This document shows, one piece after another, positions 13,082-25,700 of a stretch of DNA of 60,000 nt; the stretch's first letter is position 1; every line of letters begins with the position of its first letter. The position numbers and the translations under genes were made by a program. The stretch covers positions 6,884,001 to 6,944,000 of the forward strand of contig NC_088314.1 in the NCBI RefSeq assembly GCF_910592395.1. The letters are read 5' to 3'. Source of the stretch: Lineus longissimus. Lineage: Eukaryota > Nemertea > Pilidiophora > Heteronemertea > Lineidae. The notes below the pieces were generated by a model. That model ran no database searches. It was not told where the DNA came from and saw only the letters and a program-made list of their open reading frames with translations.

Positions 13082-13087
13082 AATAAA
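13082..13087 (+). terminator. Polyadenylation signal of NDUFA12
   Basis: AATAAA 255 bases after the NDUFA12 stop codon on the same strand, followed by a T-rich stretch (TTTTTGTTCTTTTTC, from about 13113) that suits a downstream element. Confidence 0.65.
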
Positions 13088-14573
13088 TAGTCTGCCATTT
13101 GTAGATTGGAAAATTTTTGTTCTTTTTCTATTCTATAAACCACTTCTTGATTCTCCTGTCAACAATCTCCCCGGAGAAGTCTGCTGCCCCTGAATGGTAT
13201 TTTCTCTGCCCTCAAGATCATAGACGGAGATTGGGAAAAACCAGATGAGATGAACCTCACACAACCCTCCAAGTCTCCTACAAACCAAAGCTTAGATGCT
13301 TTTAGTAAAAACAAACTGAAGAACCTTTCAGAAGTTTCCTTGAAATCTAGTGTTGAAAAGCAGCCTGTCCTTTATTAAACGGCAGGAGCCAGCTGGGCCT
13401 GATTAAGTCGAACAAAACTGCCACTAGGTGCCTCTACTGTCACGCAGTACATCAGCTCTAGAATTGCACTTGTACTAGGAACAATTTTATCACCAATTCA
13501 AACACGACCCAGTTCCCTAACCTTGGAAATTTGCTGACAGAGACCACCAATTTGACCACCTCCCCCATGCCTAAAGTCCCCCTTTAAGACAAGTGGACAG
13601 TTACCCCTTATACATACTTATTGTGCCAATTCCAAACCTGCTTTTAAAGCAATCCCACATGACCAGCCAGGTTAAAATTAACTCTCTGATAATATCTGCC
13701 TCCTTGATTAGTATCCTGCATCATTCACAGATGGAATTTGTGTTGATTGCAATGCTCTTGAACCAAACTGAGTTGGTGGGACTTCTGGAACAAATTGTGC
13801 CCGCTTAACCCTCTTTTCTGCTGGAGTGATGAATACTACAAACGCCGTCATCACTGTAGACCAGAAGTTCAGAAAGACCTAATGTTCATGACTCCAAGAG
13901 CCACTTTTTCTGCACAAATTATTCTTGGCACAGCTAACTTTACTCAGAAAATACCAGGTGAAGTGCACTGTGAACTTGGCACGTTGGACTGGCTAAAGAC
14001 ACAAATTAATTGATTGACATCAATAGATTGTAAGAAAGACGGATGCAACTGCAATTTTTTCTCCTTTTTCTGCAGCCGAACAAAAGAATGATTGGGCGAG
14101 ATAAGAACTTGTGATTGTAGTATGGACAATTGTGACCTAGCACGACAAAATGAGTCGCATGTTGCTCAGAAGATGAGCCTCAAATGACACCAGGTCATCA
14201 TAGAAGAAATTGATGAACTCAGGTGTCACAAAAGGCAGACAACAGTGAAATGAACAACCAGTCTGTCTCAACCTGTCAAGCTCGGAGCGACATGCGACTT
14301 GTTCCGTCATGGCGGATCACAATTTCGAAGACTTTCGTTTGGGCGCTGACCAGCCATGTGTTTCACCTGGAACAAAGGGCCACGGTGGCTTATAGCCTTG
14401 TCTGAGGTCTGCTTAGGCCTTCAGATGTGGTCGGAGTATGCGCATTTGTTTGTTTGGGTGCTGCTTCATCTTTATCGAAAAGGTACATAGTTCAGGACAC
14501 ACTCCACTCGAGCTTGTCCTAAGGAAAAAGGTTTTGGGGCAGATCATCAGATGATGAAAAGGCACTTACTCAC

Positions 14574-14652
14574 CCCAAACTCGAAGGACAACACCTGATG
14601 TCCACGTATCTTGGCGACAGTCGGGGCCTCCATCCCTGGCTGCTGTCGACAT
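14574..14652 (-). CDS. Possible first coding exon of a minus-strand gene
   Basis: ATG at 14652-14650 opens MSTAARDGGPDCRQDTWTSG and continues to a strong donor (GTGAGT) after 26 codons, ending in phase 1. Joining it directly to the exon at 10315 gives a stop after about 13 codons, so if both belong to one gene an intermediate exon (phase 1 in, phase 0 out) is missing from my reading. Direct joining to 6890-6767 would keep frame. Support is only the ATG plus donor. Confidence 0.3.
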
Positions 14653-17147
14653 GTTGGTCACAACTCGTAACACGAATATTGTAAACTGATGAGGAGGTAT
14701 GGTCAGAGGTCAAGGACTTGTAGCCTATAGCGCTCTCTTTGAACTATTTACAGACCGATGGTGTAAAATGGACACCTGTTGGCCAGATTACATGACAGTC
14801 CCTTCTATAGGATTTGGCCCATTCCACGTAAACTGAAATTGATGGGGGCTGTCTTATATTGATGATGTCACTTGGTGTGGTCAATTGGCATGCTGGTATT
14901 TAAGCCAAAGGAAAAATGCAACAAAACCATTTCAATATCATATTTTTTATTTCTTTAATCATTATAGTGTTAATCATTTGAGTTTCACATCATAATTACA
15001 TGGATCTCTTAATTACATCATTAATCTACTAATAGATCATAACCAAGATCACTACATACAATAATTACTGTAAAATCGGTCAGGTGCTGTTGTGATCTTC
15101 TAAGTGGCAGCACTATTATTTTGTGGTATCCATTGGAAAACACTATTCCCATCCATTGAGTAGGGCTGTATCACAAGGCCAAGGGAACTTTTAATATCCT
15201 GTGATATTATTAATTTAGACAGGCTTAGTCCCCAATCATCTTTCAATTTAATTCAAGACTCAAGTTGAGCTGAGCAGACATGGTTCTGACCTTCAAGTGT
15301 CTCAGATTGTAAAGCATGGGCATGTTGGTTTTTCCTAATGTATTCCACAGTAGCTGCAACTCTGAAGGCTCAAATGGCACTTGACAGAACCAACAGTTGA
15401 CAATGCTTTGTCTTTTTATGTTTCATAAAGAGTCCATAACAAAGCGGTATTTCTATTCATAAAGCAGTACATACAGATGTAGATCATGGAAACCAACCCA
15501 GCTCACAAATTTGTACTGTAAAACCACCCAGGAGCTGTCATGTCTTTCTTGCTGCCATATTTGGGGGTGGGCGCTGCCTACTTTACGGTTATGAATAGTT
15601 GGCTGGAAAAGAATTTGGTGGGTCGTGTTCGTTATCGGTGGTAAATTGTTAATCAATTAATTTCAATACTACTGCAAGGTACAAATAAATTTTATTAAAG
15701 GGAAGCTCCTATGATGATCTAAGCAAGAAAAACATGTAGTTAGTGGGGACAGATTTGTCCATTACAGGCCTGATTATTGCAAGCCGACAAATTTATCATG
15801 AGCTGGGTCAGAAAAAATTCCCTTAAGCAACCTGCAAATGAGCAATTTAAATTGCAGACTGGTGATTAAAGTCGCATGTGATGTAAATCGCTTGTTTGTG
15901 GTGGTCATCGCAGATTCAATATCAAACCCAGCGCTGATCGGTTTTACCTGCAGACTAGAGATCCTTTTGTTGCACACAGCAGCGATTTTAATCGCAGATT
16001 GCTCGTTTGCACAGCACTTTCAAAGCACACGCATCTAATTACTATTCATATTCATATGTTACATTATTTGAACAGGAACTGACATGTTTTGAAATTGGCA
16101 CTTGAGTGAGGCTTGACTAAATAAAACATATATGACAAGATTTCAAACCCACATTCCGTTGTAATGATCACAACGCTAAGAAATATTATTCATATTCACG
16201 CACAATAATTAGAATTATCATTGGCCTATATACTATGACTACCATTTGATCATGGGTCTGCCTTCTCAGCCTTTTAGCATCACCATACTTTTTATCGAAA
16301 GTGAGAGACATGTGTTCTGTTTCATGTCAATAAATGTTAACTTTTCAAATGAAATAAAGGGAACTTAGCCTCAATAAGACTTGAGACTATACAATCATTT
16401 TCAATTTCCGAGTTTTTTTAGTTTGTTTCGGTGAAGGCCTACACGCCATTTTATGGCGACACAATTAGATTTGTTTCATCCCAGGATGTATGATGTCATA
16501 GCAACTATATCTATCTATCTCCACTACATAATTGTTTAACACACAGACTAATGAATTTACTCTTTGCTACATATGCTGAATCACTTAGAGCCCGGGCGTT
16601 ATTTTATCACAATTTTATATCAAACTTTTCAGAGGTAAGCACTATACTTTTCCTTTTTTTCACCCGTAAAATGCTGAAACATAAACTTGAATGTTTGGTA
16701 ATTAACCCTTTGCTTTCCTAATGGCATGTGCAATTATTCAAATGACAAATGCATATACATATATCTTTATTGGCAAATGGACTAACCTACATGTAATGGA
16801 AATTTATATGTGCAGTACCACATGAATTTTTCCATATATTTTATCCAAAATGAACAGTAGCTTCAGCCGATTATGGCCGATGCTCAAGACAAGCGAAGAC
16901 CACCAAAATATTTGAAAATCATACACATATCATGTCGATAGAACTAGTCTAGACCACACTGGTCACTAATACATCAATTCTACACACTATAGTTACATTG
17001 CAAGGCTACAGAATGATTTGTTTGTTCATTATTTGGGTTGAACATTTGGCAAGGCAGCAATCTAAACTGCTGATCGACACTAAAACCTTCCTTCAGCAGC
17101 ATGGGATTTACCAGTGGACAACAAGTTTTATCCACCACAAAATCCAA

Positions 17148-17433
17148 AGGATTCCCATTGGAATAACTCTGGTATAATGTAATGTAATGTAAGGATTCCC
17201 ATTGGAATAACATTGATATAATGTAATGTAATGTAAGGATTCCCATTGGAATAACATTGGTATAATGTATATGTAATGAAAGGATATCCCATTGGAATAA
17301 CACTGGTATAATGTAATGTAATGTAAGGATTCCCATTGGAATAACATTGGTATAATGTAATGTAATGTAAGGATTCCCATTGGAATAACATCGGTATAAT
17401 GTAATGTAATGTAAGGACGCGTCATTGGAATAG
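17148..17433. repeat. Minisatellite, 44-45 bp unit, six copies plus partial
   Basis: Units begin at 17148, 17192, 17236, 17281, 17326 and 17370 with AGGATTCCCATTGGAATAAC (the 17281 unit has a small variant) and end in TATAATGTAATGTAATGTA. A partial seventh copy follows at 17414. The unit lacks stops in all three minus-strand frames, so three overlapping ORFs (up to 193 codons) appear there. They share one repeated peptide in rotated frame and are not evidence of a gene. Confidence 0.95.
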
Positions 17434-18694
17434 AAAATGACAAGTTTGGGACCAAAACCAGTGTCCTTTGACAGAGGGTGTCTTGCTGAGAGAGGTGTCC
17501 GTAAAAAGATGTTCCACAGTATCAGAATCTTAAAGGTAGACCCCACCCAAGTTGTAAACAAACAAATATTCTGCAGCCATAAATTACCTATTTATAATTT
17601 CTGTACAAATCTCAATTCACTATATATACTCCTAGTTGCTTGCATATAAATTTACACATAGTACATGTACATAACAATAGACACGATTTCAAATATTCTT
17701 TTCAGTGACAAGGGAACTTCGTCTTTGCCTATTAAGTTTACAACAGTCATTTGCAATATTCAACTAAAGATAAAAAATCTCCCACAGATATGCTTTATAG
17801 TATACATTTCAGGTAGGCCTGCAGCCCTTTTAAAAGCCGATGAAAATGACTGGATGTTAACCAGATTTAAAACTGAAAAAATTCTTTTAAACAAATTAGA
17901 TGTAAAGAGACAGCCAAATTCAACTGGACAAATCAATTATTTCGCTCTGGATATTTCCCTAGTGTTGGTATAACAGATTTTTGCCTCTGATTACACTCAT
18001 TTTTTGGAAAGTTACATCTTATGAAATTTATCCCAAAATATCGTTAAAGATTTTATTTTAATTCAGGGATTAGTGACTGATATGACTATTTCTAAAATGC
18101 ATGACAAATATCACAGAAAGTGGAAATGCAATATAAAATAAAAATAAAAACAACTGCAAAGACAAACTGATGAAAAACCAACCAAGTAATCACACTAACA
18201 GATGATGTAGAGACTTAGGTTTCAAACACAAACAAAATACTCTAGCTTCACCGATTTAAGACCCCTTAATTATGAAGACTATGAAATCTACACAAATGCC
18301 TGAACATGATGTCATGATTATCAGACAACTTGACGTCACCGACACATTTTCTATCCAAATTGAATGGCATCCAATAACAAAATTGTGCAAAATATCTCTC
18401 ATTTCTTCAACATTCCAAAATAGTCTTAGATCAGTGAAACTAGAGTATACAACAAAACAATACTGGTATGATACAAAATCTCTATGTACAAACGGAGTTT
18501 AATTAAATTTTGCTGCAGTAAATTTCTGTAAGTAAGAAGACTACCTTTCGTGGTGAAGATTCCTTCCTTTTGGTGAAATTGCTTTTTGCCCAAGTCACTG
18601 AATCAATGACAGGCAATTTATTGTAAAGATACATCATAATATCAATGTTTTTTTATATTCAATACAAACACAGCAATAAGATTATACAGGCAGA

Positions 18695-18735
18695 TATTGG
18701 GTTGTCCCAAAAAGTGTTGAGGAAATTGTGTCAGT
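18695..18735 (+). repeat. Possible mariner-type terminal repeat
   Basis: TA followed by TTGGGTTGTCCCAAAAAGTG resembles the terminal inverted repeats of mariner elements. No matching inverted end and no readable transposase was found nearby, so this is at most a relic. Confidence 0.3.
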
Positions 18736-20420
18736 ACGTCAAAAGTCCATAAAATTTGCCTCCTTGTGACATCAAAATAAACTGATGCTACATGTTCATA
18801 AGGTACAACGTAAGTATTGACGACGATTTGAGGTTGACGTCTCTAAATATTAAGAGTCGAAGCTTTTTGAGTTAGTCGACTCTAAGGGAGTGTTGATGGC
18901 GAATTGAAGTCTTACTCCAAAGAAGTATCAATGGCAAATCGAAGTTTTGATGACGATCAAGTTGTTTATGGCATGTTTGAAAACAGTCTTGATGGAAAAC
19001 AACCTCATAAAGAGTAATTAGCTGAAATGAGAAACGAGCCCAGGTCTGAGATAGAGACAACAATAATTCAAAGATGAGAAAATATGTGAGGAAATAACTC
19101 CACAGCCAGACGTAGATTTATCAATGTCTCTACAAATATTTCTCCAAATGAAGGTATTTCTTGAACCTCTGAGTACAATGCCCAACTTCATTTTTGAAGC
19201 TTCAACTTATGGTAAGTGCATGTCCTCTCCACATGTATCAACTTAGCTATCCAATACACTTAGATTAAGCCTGAAGCAGATTGGGAATAGTGGCACACAT
19301 GCAAGCTTTATTCAAAATTTCAAGAATGAAATATATATAAAAAGGTTTGTGATATCAACATGCAAAAGGTACTTTCTTTAGAAAATAATAAGTCCTTGGT
19401 TAAAAGGTACTTTTCCCCTTTCTTTTGAAAGGCAGCAAAAACGTCAAATTCTTCATTTATCCCTTTTCAACAGACAAGAGAGTGACTGGATGAAGTAAAT
19501 GAACATATTGGAAAATGACAAGAAGCACATTCTCTATTCAAGGTCTGGAATGAAAAAAACAAGATGTCTGCCTGGCAGCCATTGCAGAAAAGGCTGCAGT
19601 TGAAATCAATAGGACTTCCAAGCCCCAATCCACTATCCTCAGTCCAGACAAACCATGCCTGTGAAAATAGGAACCAGGATGCGTATGACACCTATAATTG
19701 GCTGTATGCCCCTATCGGCCAATGTCACATTAAGTCACAGAAGTTGTTCAGATCATGCAGGGTCCCCCAAGCAATTATGATATTTGAAGTGGTAACTGCA
19801 GGTATCCATTGAAAGCAATAGAGCAGCAGTCTTTAAAGAACTGCCCTGCAGCAGTGATGGCATAGTGCAACTTTAAAATAGCCCAGAAGCTGTGGTTAAA
19901 GCAGGGTATAGGACTGAAACCACACTGGGATTGCAAGCACGTAGATGTATGGCATAATTCATACAATATTGCTCAAAGCTTTTTTAAACCTGGGTCTCCA
20001 CCATAAAAGAAAACTACAATGCATAGATCATTTATCATTCACTCCTTTAGGACCACAGGTAGAGGTTTTCCTAGTGCATCATGAAATACGTTACTCCAAT
20101 ATGCATTACAGGCTACCCAGGTGGGTCTTCACTTGGTATAGGACCTACCTCAGGTCCAGCTTTCAGCAAACACTACCCAGCAATCCTTCATTTACCTTGG
20201 CAACCAATAAACATTTGCAGCCCAAGCTTATGTTGCCGTGACAACCAGCAAACAACAACATTGTACTCACATTTTACCACCTTGTGCAACTAGAGACAAA
20301 GAGCCAAAAAGTGCTGGTGCAAAGACATACTTATCAGCGAAGAAGTATACTCAAATTTTCTATTATGAATTAATCATCAAATGTTTGGGACTTTCCCATG
20401 GCGCAAAAAATTGTGACCAA

Positions 20421-20492
20421 GGGCCAGTTTACGAAGTGTTTTTTAGCACTAATGGTACCAACCAGATTTATGGTACCATTAGACACTGGCCG
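20421..20492. repeat. Small folded inverted-repeat element
   Basis: CTAATGGTACCA (20449-20460) pairs perfectly with TGGTACCATTAG (20471-20482). Outside it, GGCCAGT near 20422 pairs with ACTGGCC near 20485. The nested complementarity suggests a short MITE or foldback insertion. Confidence 0.55.
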
Positions 20493-21751
20493 GGTCTTTT
20501 TAAAGGACAAATGCATGAATAAACAAAAAAAGTAAAAGTTCAGTTTTGCTAATTACGTGGCTCTCCTGGTACTTCAAGGAGGATACATTATTCATATAAG
20601 TCGTCCTTTAAATTCAGACAGAAAGAAGATGACAAGCGTACAGAAAAAAGTTGAAGTAGGATTAACGATTAATAACTAAGAGCTATCTTACTACTTAATT
20701 AGCTTGCCTGAAAGGTATAACACATATTAGTAGATCTGCAAACTAATGTTTTGAAACTGGAAATGAATTTCCCCAGAGCTTTTTAGAGATAAAACTTTGA
20801 GGAAGACAATATCACCCTCGAGAACCAGCTTTCCAACTTGTCGAAAATCAGGTCTATTCAAGCAGTGTCCCAACTTTTTCCTTTTTCGAGCTTAGTCCAG
20901 GACAGGTCTGCTTGGTAAGTTGGGACGTCTGTCTGGTTCTCAACAAGTTGGGCAACTGATCCGCCAGCGTGAACATAATATCAGCTGATAAGTATGACGG
21001 TTTTTTCACAGCTCCAAGTGCAAATCACTACAGCACACCACATCAGTTCAAACATGTCAATGAGACCATGAAAAGCAGGTAAACAACATTGGAACACTTT
21101 CATCATGTGCAACACTTTTTTACATCTTTGTGAACAACGTTTAATGCATTGGGCCTTGTTTTGATGCAAGTGATATCAGTGTTGAAACCATAGCCAAGGT
21201 TCCCAGGTTGAAACTTTCCTCGTCGGGTCGTGGGGGTCAAAATATCCACGCTTTTAGATTCAATCTACCAATCCATATGAAGGAAGTGCAAGCTTAGTCA
21301 AAGGTTGTGCAAAAACAAATGGGGACTGACCTCTCTAATTCTATCTTTTTCAATGAAGAAATTTAGAGGTGCTTTTCAAATTTTAAAAGCAAGGACATTT
21401 TGACACCTGCTCACCCAGGGACGTTGGAGGTGAGGACATTTGAAATATGTGAACATATAGGGCCAAAAAATAAAGGGGTTTACAGTAGAGACACAGGTTG
21501 ACATGGACACAAGGGTGACACTGAGAAACAGTTCATATCTCGGTCATTACCATCATGTGCCTACGATAAACTGTGTTACTTAAACCTAGAAGTATAAAAA
21601 CATAATCATGCTGCAAAAACACACAATAGCCCCTAATTGTCGATATTAAAAGCCCACTCCATAATGAATCAATAGGCTATTACTGCCTACAGTCTTCCAC
21701 CCATCCTTGTCCAGGTATATTTTTTTTTCATCAGCATCATTATAAACGAGG

Positions 21752-22103
21752 AGGAGCCTCATGGCCTAGTGGTTTACACTGCTGGCCACCACGCAATAGG
21801 GCCCGGGTTCGATCCCGGGGAGAACCCAGGATCGTATGTCTGGATGAATCGGCGTGGCTTTCAAGGAACTAAAATTCCTGGCTCTTCACAGTCCTTCGAA
21901 TGAGACTCAAAACCGAGGTTCCTTGTACCTGGTGTCTATGCCAGGGCAAGCTAAGACCCCACCAAGTGAGAAACATTAGTAGCGTGGACTCTATCTATCA
22001 AAGTCGGACCACTTCGCTCCGCATGCACACAGCACCATATGATCAATTACGTCCCGAAAGGAACCCGATCATTATAAGGATAAGATAAGATAAGATAAGA
22101 TAA
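21752..22103 (+). repeat. tRNA-derived SINE with (GATAA)n tail
   Basis: A pol III A-box (TGGCCTAGTGG, 21762-21772) and a perfect B-box (GGTTCGATCCC, 21806-21816) sit at tRNA-like spacing. They are followed by about 250 bases of unrelated body and a pentameric tail of repeated ATAAG/GATAA (about 22077-22103). The head does not fold into a complete cloverleaf, the body is too long for a tRNA, and the tail is typical of SINEs mobilised by a LINE partner. It lies about 400 bases beyond the synapsin stop codon. Confidence 0.8.
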
Positions 22104-22504
22104 ACGTTACGACATACATGTATATCCAAATCAAATTGGGTGCAACCTCGAAGACTGGCACATAGGGTAGGGGGAATGACAAAAAAGCATTGCAGCTAAA
22201 GACCTCATCATAGCACCATCAACTTCTTCAGCCCAGGGTATACCCACCTTGAGAAATCAGCGCAAAATACAACAGTAGCTTCCTTCTTTTACACAAAAAC
22301 GACCAGAGAAAAAGCGGTGCACAACATGATAAAAATGCTCCAAGGATCTCCAGCCTAGCTTTTCATGGTCAAAACACGTGCTCACGGGTGACCGACCTAC
22401 ACACACTACACAGGGTGCTCATAGCAGGCGCCATTAAGAGAAGGAAGGAAATGACTCTAGCAGAGTTCTTCTAATCACCTTTTAAAAATAATGCGAAACG
22501 ATAT

Positions 22505-22775
22505 TTACATGTCTCCGAAGATTCCCGCAAATGTTTTGCGGAGATTTTTCATGGTGTCATCCTCCTGCTGATCAGTACTCTGTTGTGGCCGCATCGGTGG
22601 TTGGTTTGGTGCTTTTGGCTGGTTGGGGCCTTTCGATCCGTCCACGCTCCCCATGCTGTTCATTTGTTTTAATGGTGCATTTTGGCCCGCAGGTGCTTGC
22701 TGACCAGGAGGTACCTGTGCATTAGGTTGGGGTGGGGGTACTTGTTGTCCTGGTTGCCCAGGCTGCGGTGGCTTG
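22505..22775 (-). CDS. SYN: Synapsin terminal exon: proline/glutamine-rich linker and domain E
   Basis: Final coding exon, 89 residues. It opens [18 protein letters not shown], a disordered SH3-ligand-like linker, and ends [19 protein letters not shown]. That end corresponds to the conserved domain E of vertebrate 'a' isoforms (there ending RSLRKSFASLFSD), which binds presynaptic partners. The acceptor splits a Ser codon (phase 2). Confidence 0.95.
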
Positions 22776-25700
22776 CTGAAAGACACAAGGGCAATGAATG
22801 AATATATTTTATACCTTTTTTCTTCAACTATCATTGTCTGTGAAGCACCGTTCTTCTTCCACTTCGTTAAATTAATTGTTGCGTGATTCCATCATTCACC
22901 ATGAATTACCTGTTTTTGACTGGTTCTGGGAACATAGCAGATTTAATGACGAAAAGCTTTTCCCACAAATTAATTTTTAATACCATCCATCCGTTTATTG
23001 ATAGCCACAGGAAAGAGACAGCAGATTATCAAAAACCTGGAATAAATGTACATACACAATCTATAGTATGAACCTGTGACAAGTATTTGCTGTAACACAA
23101 TAGATATCATGCAAATTTAATGACTTAACCTATTTCTAACTAATCACTGGAAACAGAACATATTTATATGTATGTGAGCCCGGCCTCCCTTTCTTGAGAC
23201 ACAAACTAACAGCAAGTTTTTGTAACAATTGATTATCTTCACCTATAAGTTTTATCTCCCCAATGAGAATCAAGGAAAAATTTACAGTCTTGCAGAAATA
23301 AAGGGGTTTGTAGCATACCTTATTCTAGTGATGCATGGGAACAAGTGCAATTTGAGCTGAAACTAATAAGCTAATTTTTTAAAAAATTTTACGAAAATAA
23401 ATCTTTTCAGAAATAAAATAATCTCATTTGAAACTTAGCTAAGTGGGAAAAAGCAAGTGGAATGAAGAAAAATCACGATGTCGTGATATAGGGATGCTAT
23501 AGTGTCCATACGTTCCGACAAGATCCGGGGTGAAGCAATTGGGTAAATGTCTCAACTACATTGTATGTGACACTTTTCAGAAGATAATCGAGCACTTTAT
23601 ACCACAAGCATCATGATGTTCTGATGCCGGGTATTGCAATCCCCCTTATTATTTCCATAGATTTAAACCGAGACAAAACACCAATTTTGTACGGGTTCTC
23701 TTTTCCTATAGTTATATTTTAACAACAACCAACATCACATGCTGTTCACACTAACTTCCCAGCAAACAAATAGTTGGGTATCACAATATAACATCAATGG
23801 CAAATACCATTCTCTCTTAAAAACCCTGACTAACAGTTTGGCAGAATTTAGGAATACTCTGCTAACATAGGAGTACTAAGATGACCTTAAGGGCGTAATG
23901 AGACCTTATAGGCTAAAATGTCACGAGCTAACATGACCTTAAGGGTCCACAAATCTAGAAGATGCTGCATAAACAAGGGCTAGAGTGGTAGGACGGATAA
24001 CACTCAAGAATTTCTAAAGGAATGAAAATGTGATATTAGTTTAAAAACTAGATCAAGGAGCCCTGCTACCCTAATGAAGGGCAAAAGAAATAGAGAGCAG
24101 AGTTCCAGATAACTTCTTGGGTGGTTCTGGTCAACCTAATATATGTGATGTGTCCTACACATTGTCCAAGTACAACATCCCAAAGTGTCATATCCCAATT
24201 GTACTACATGTAAGTACTTGTATACACTAAAAACCAAGTATGAAGTACTTCCGATTACCCAAGTACCACATACCAAGTACTGAGTACTCCCAAGTACCAC
24301 ATACCAAGTACTGAGTACTCAAAAGTACCACATACCAAGTACTGAGTACTCCCAATAATCCAAGTACCACACAATACACACTGTCACAATCATTTTTTGC
24401 CACAGCCACGAACGTCAGTGCTTCAACTCAGGTGCTATCTGAAACCCTGACAAAATTCAGAACCTTAAGGTCTCACCTGAATCGTGGGTTATTGCCTATA
24501 CCACCACCGTAAGCGGGGTTACCGCCACCACTGTACATGGGGTTATTACCACCACCATAGGCAGGGTTATAGTTAGGCTGGGGAGGAGGAGGTTTGCTGC
24601 ATAAGAGAAAGAGCAACAATTTAGATCAGGAATGAAAGAGAGAGAGAGAGAGGGAAGAGACAGCAACAGAACGGAAAGATGGAAATTTCATGAATACAGA
24701 AACTAAGTAGTGAAATGAAATGCAAATTACCTGAAAAGGATGACATATGACATACAGATATGTTTCAACTGTATCTATTTTTATGCTACTTTGAGACCTT
24801 ATCCCGACATATACCAATATTAATTGGACATTTACACAAGACTGTTTATAGAAATACATATTTCGAACAGACTTTACATCTCATCAAAATAAGTTTCAAA
24901 ATGACCACTTAGACATGTAAGACCGGTGGAAATAAGGCTGATTTTAACCGCTAAACCAAATTTCTGTAAGAGCAATGCTGATGCAAAAAAGCATTTCCAT
25001 ATAAAATTTGCAAAGGCCTAAAATATTGAAAAAGATTTGTACTTCTCCAAATGAGATATCACTGCCACATAAATTATAAGCAAAAACCTTTTTGAAGAAA
25101 AAAATAATTTAGGCAGTGTCCATGAAAATACTGAGACCTTAAAAGTTGAAACTCTAGAAAGTTAGAAAGTATTGAACCCAGAATCCTTCAGACATGTGCA
25201 CAACAAGCAAGTGGTGAAGTGTTGGAAAGATTTTGAGGTGCATAACAAGAATTGGCATTCGCAGGGCGAGGGATCCCGACTACCATAGTTTCATACCAGC
25301 GTATCCTTCCAATCTGATATGTTTTTAAAGATGGAGGACCAACATGAGGATGGGATTACACAGCAACAGTCAACACAGTGAACGTGGTAGGGACTCTCAC
25401 AACCTCTGTTAGAACACGGCCACGAGACAGGACCCCACATTGATTTTCTCGTGTGATCTGGTGACCTGGGAGACAGACACTCAAGCTGTATTCTCATTGT
25501 AGTTTCATCTTGTTATGCAACCCAAAAGCAAATGTGTCAGGCAAATCAAATTATTGTATCAAATGATTCAAACATATCCGGTGTAAATGGTAAAAAATAT
25601 ATCTGATTTAACTCATTTTTGTTACAGCTACAGGGGCGGTCAGGCAAAGAGCCTCGATGGACCAATTGAACTGCAATTTAAGCAAAATGATTGGTCCATC

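Larger units (their letters stand above)
14700..22500. other. Intergenic region with no supported gene
   Basis: No exon chain or conserved protein segment was recognised on either strand over almost 8 kb. The region holds the 17.1-kb minisatellite, a possible mariner-type terminal repeat near 18.7 kb, a folded inverted repeat near 20.45 kb and a SINE at 21.75-22.1 kb. Transcription from the left (NDUFA12) ends before it, and synapsin ends at its right border. Confidence 0.55.

Noticed and set aside
16980-17561. Long minus-strand ORFs (up to 193 codons) with a repeated peptide
   Set aside because: They come from a 44-45 bp minisatellite lacking stops; the same peptide appears in three rotated frames and no splice or start context fits a gene.
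21752-21830. True tRNA gene
   Set aside because: A- and B-boxes are good, but acceptor and anticodon arms do not pair properly and the sequence continues into a SINE body and tail.
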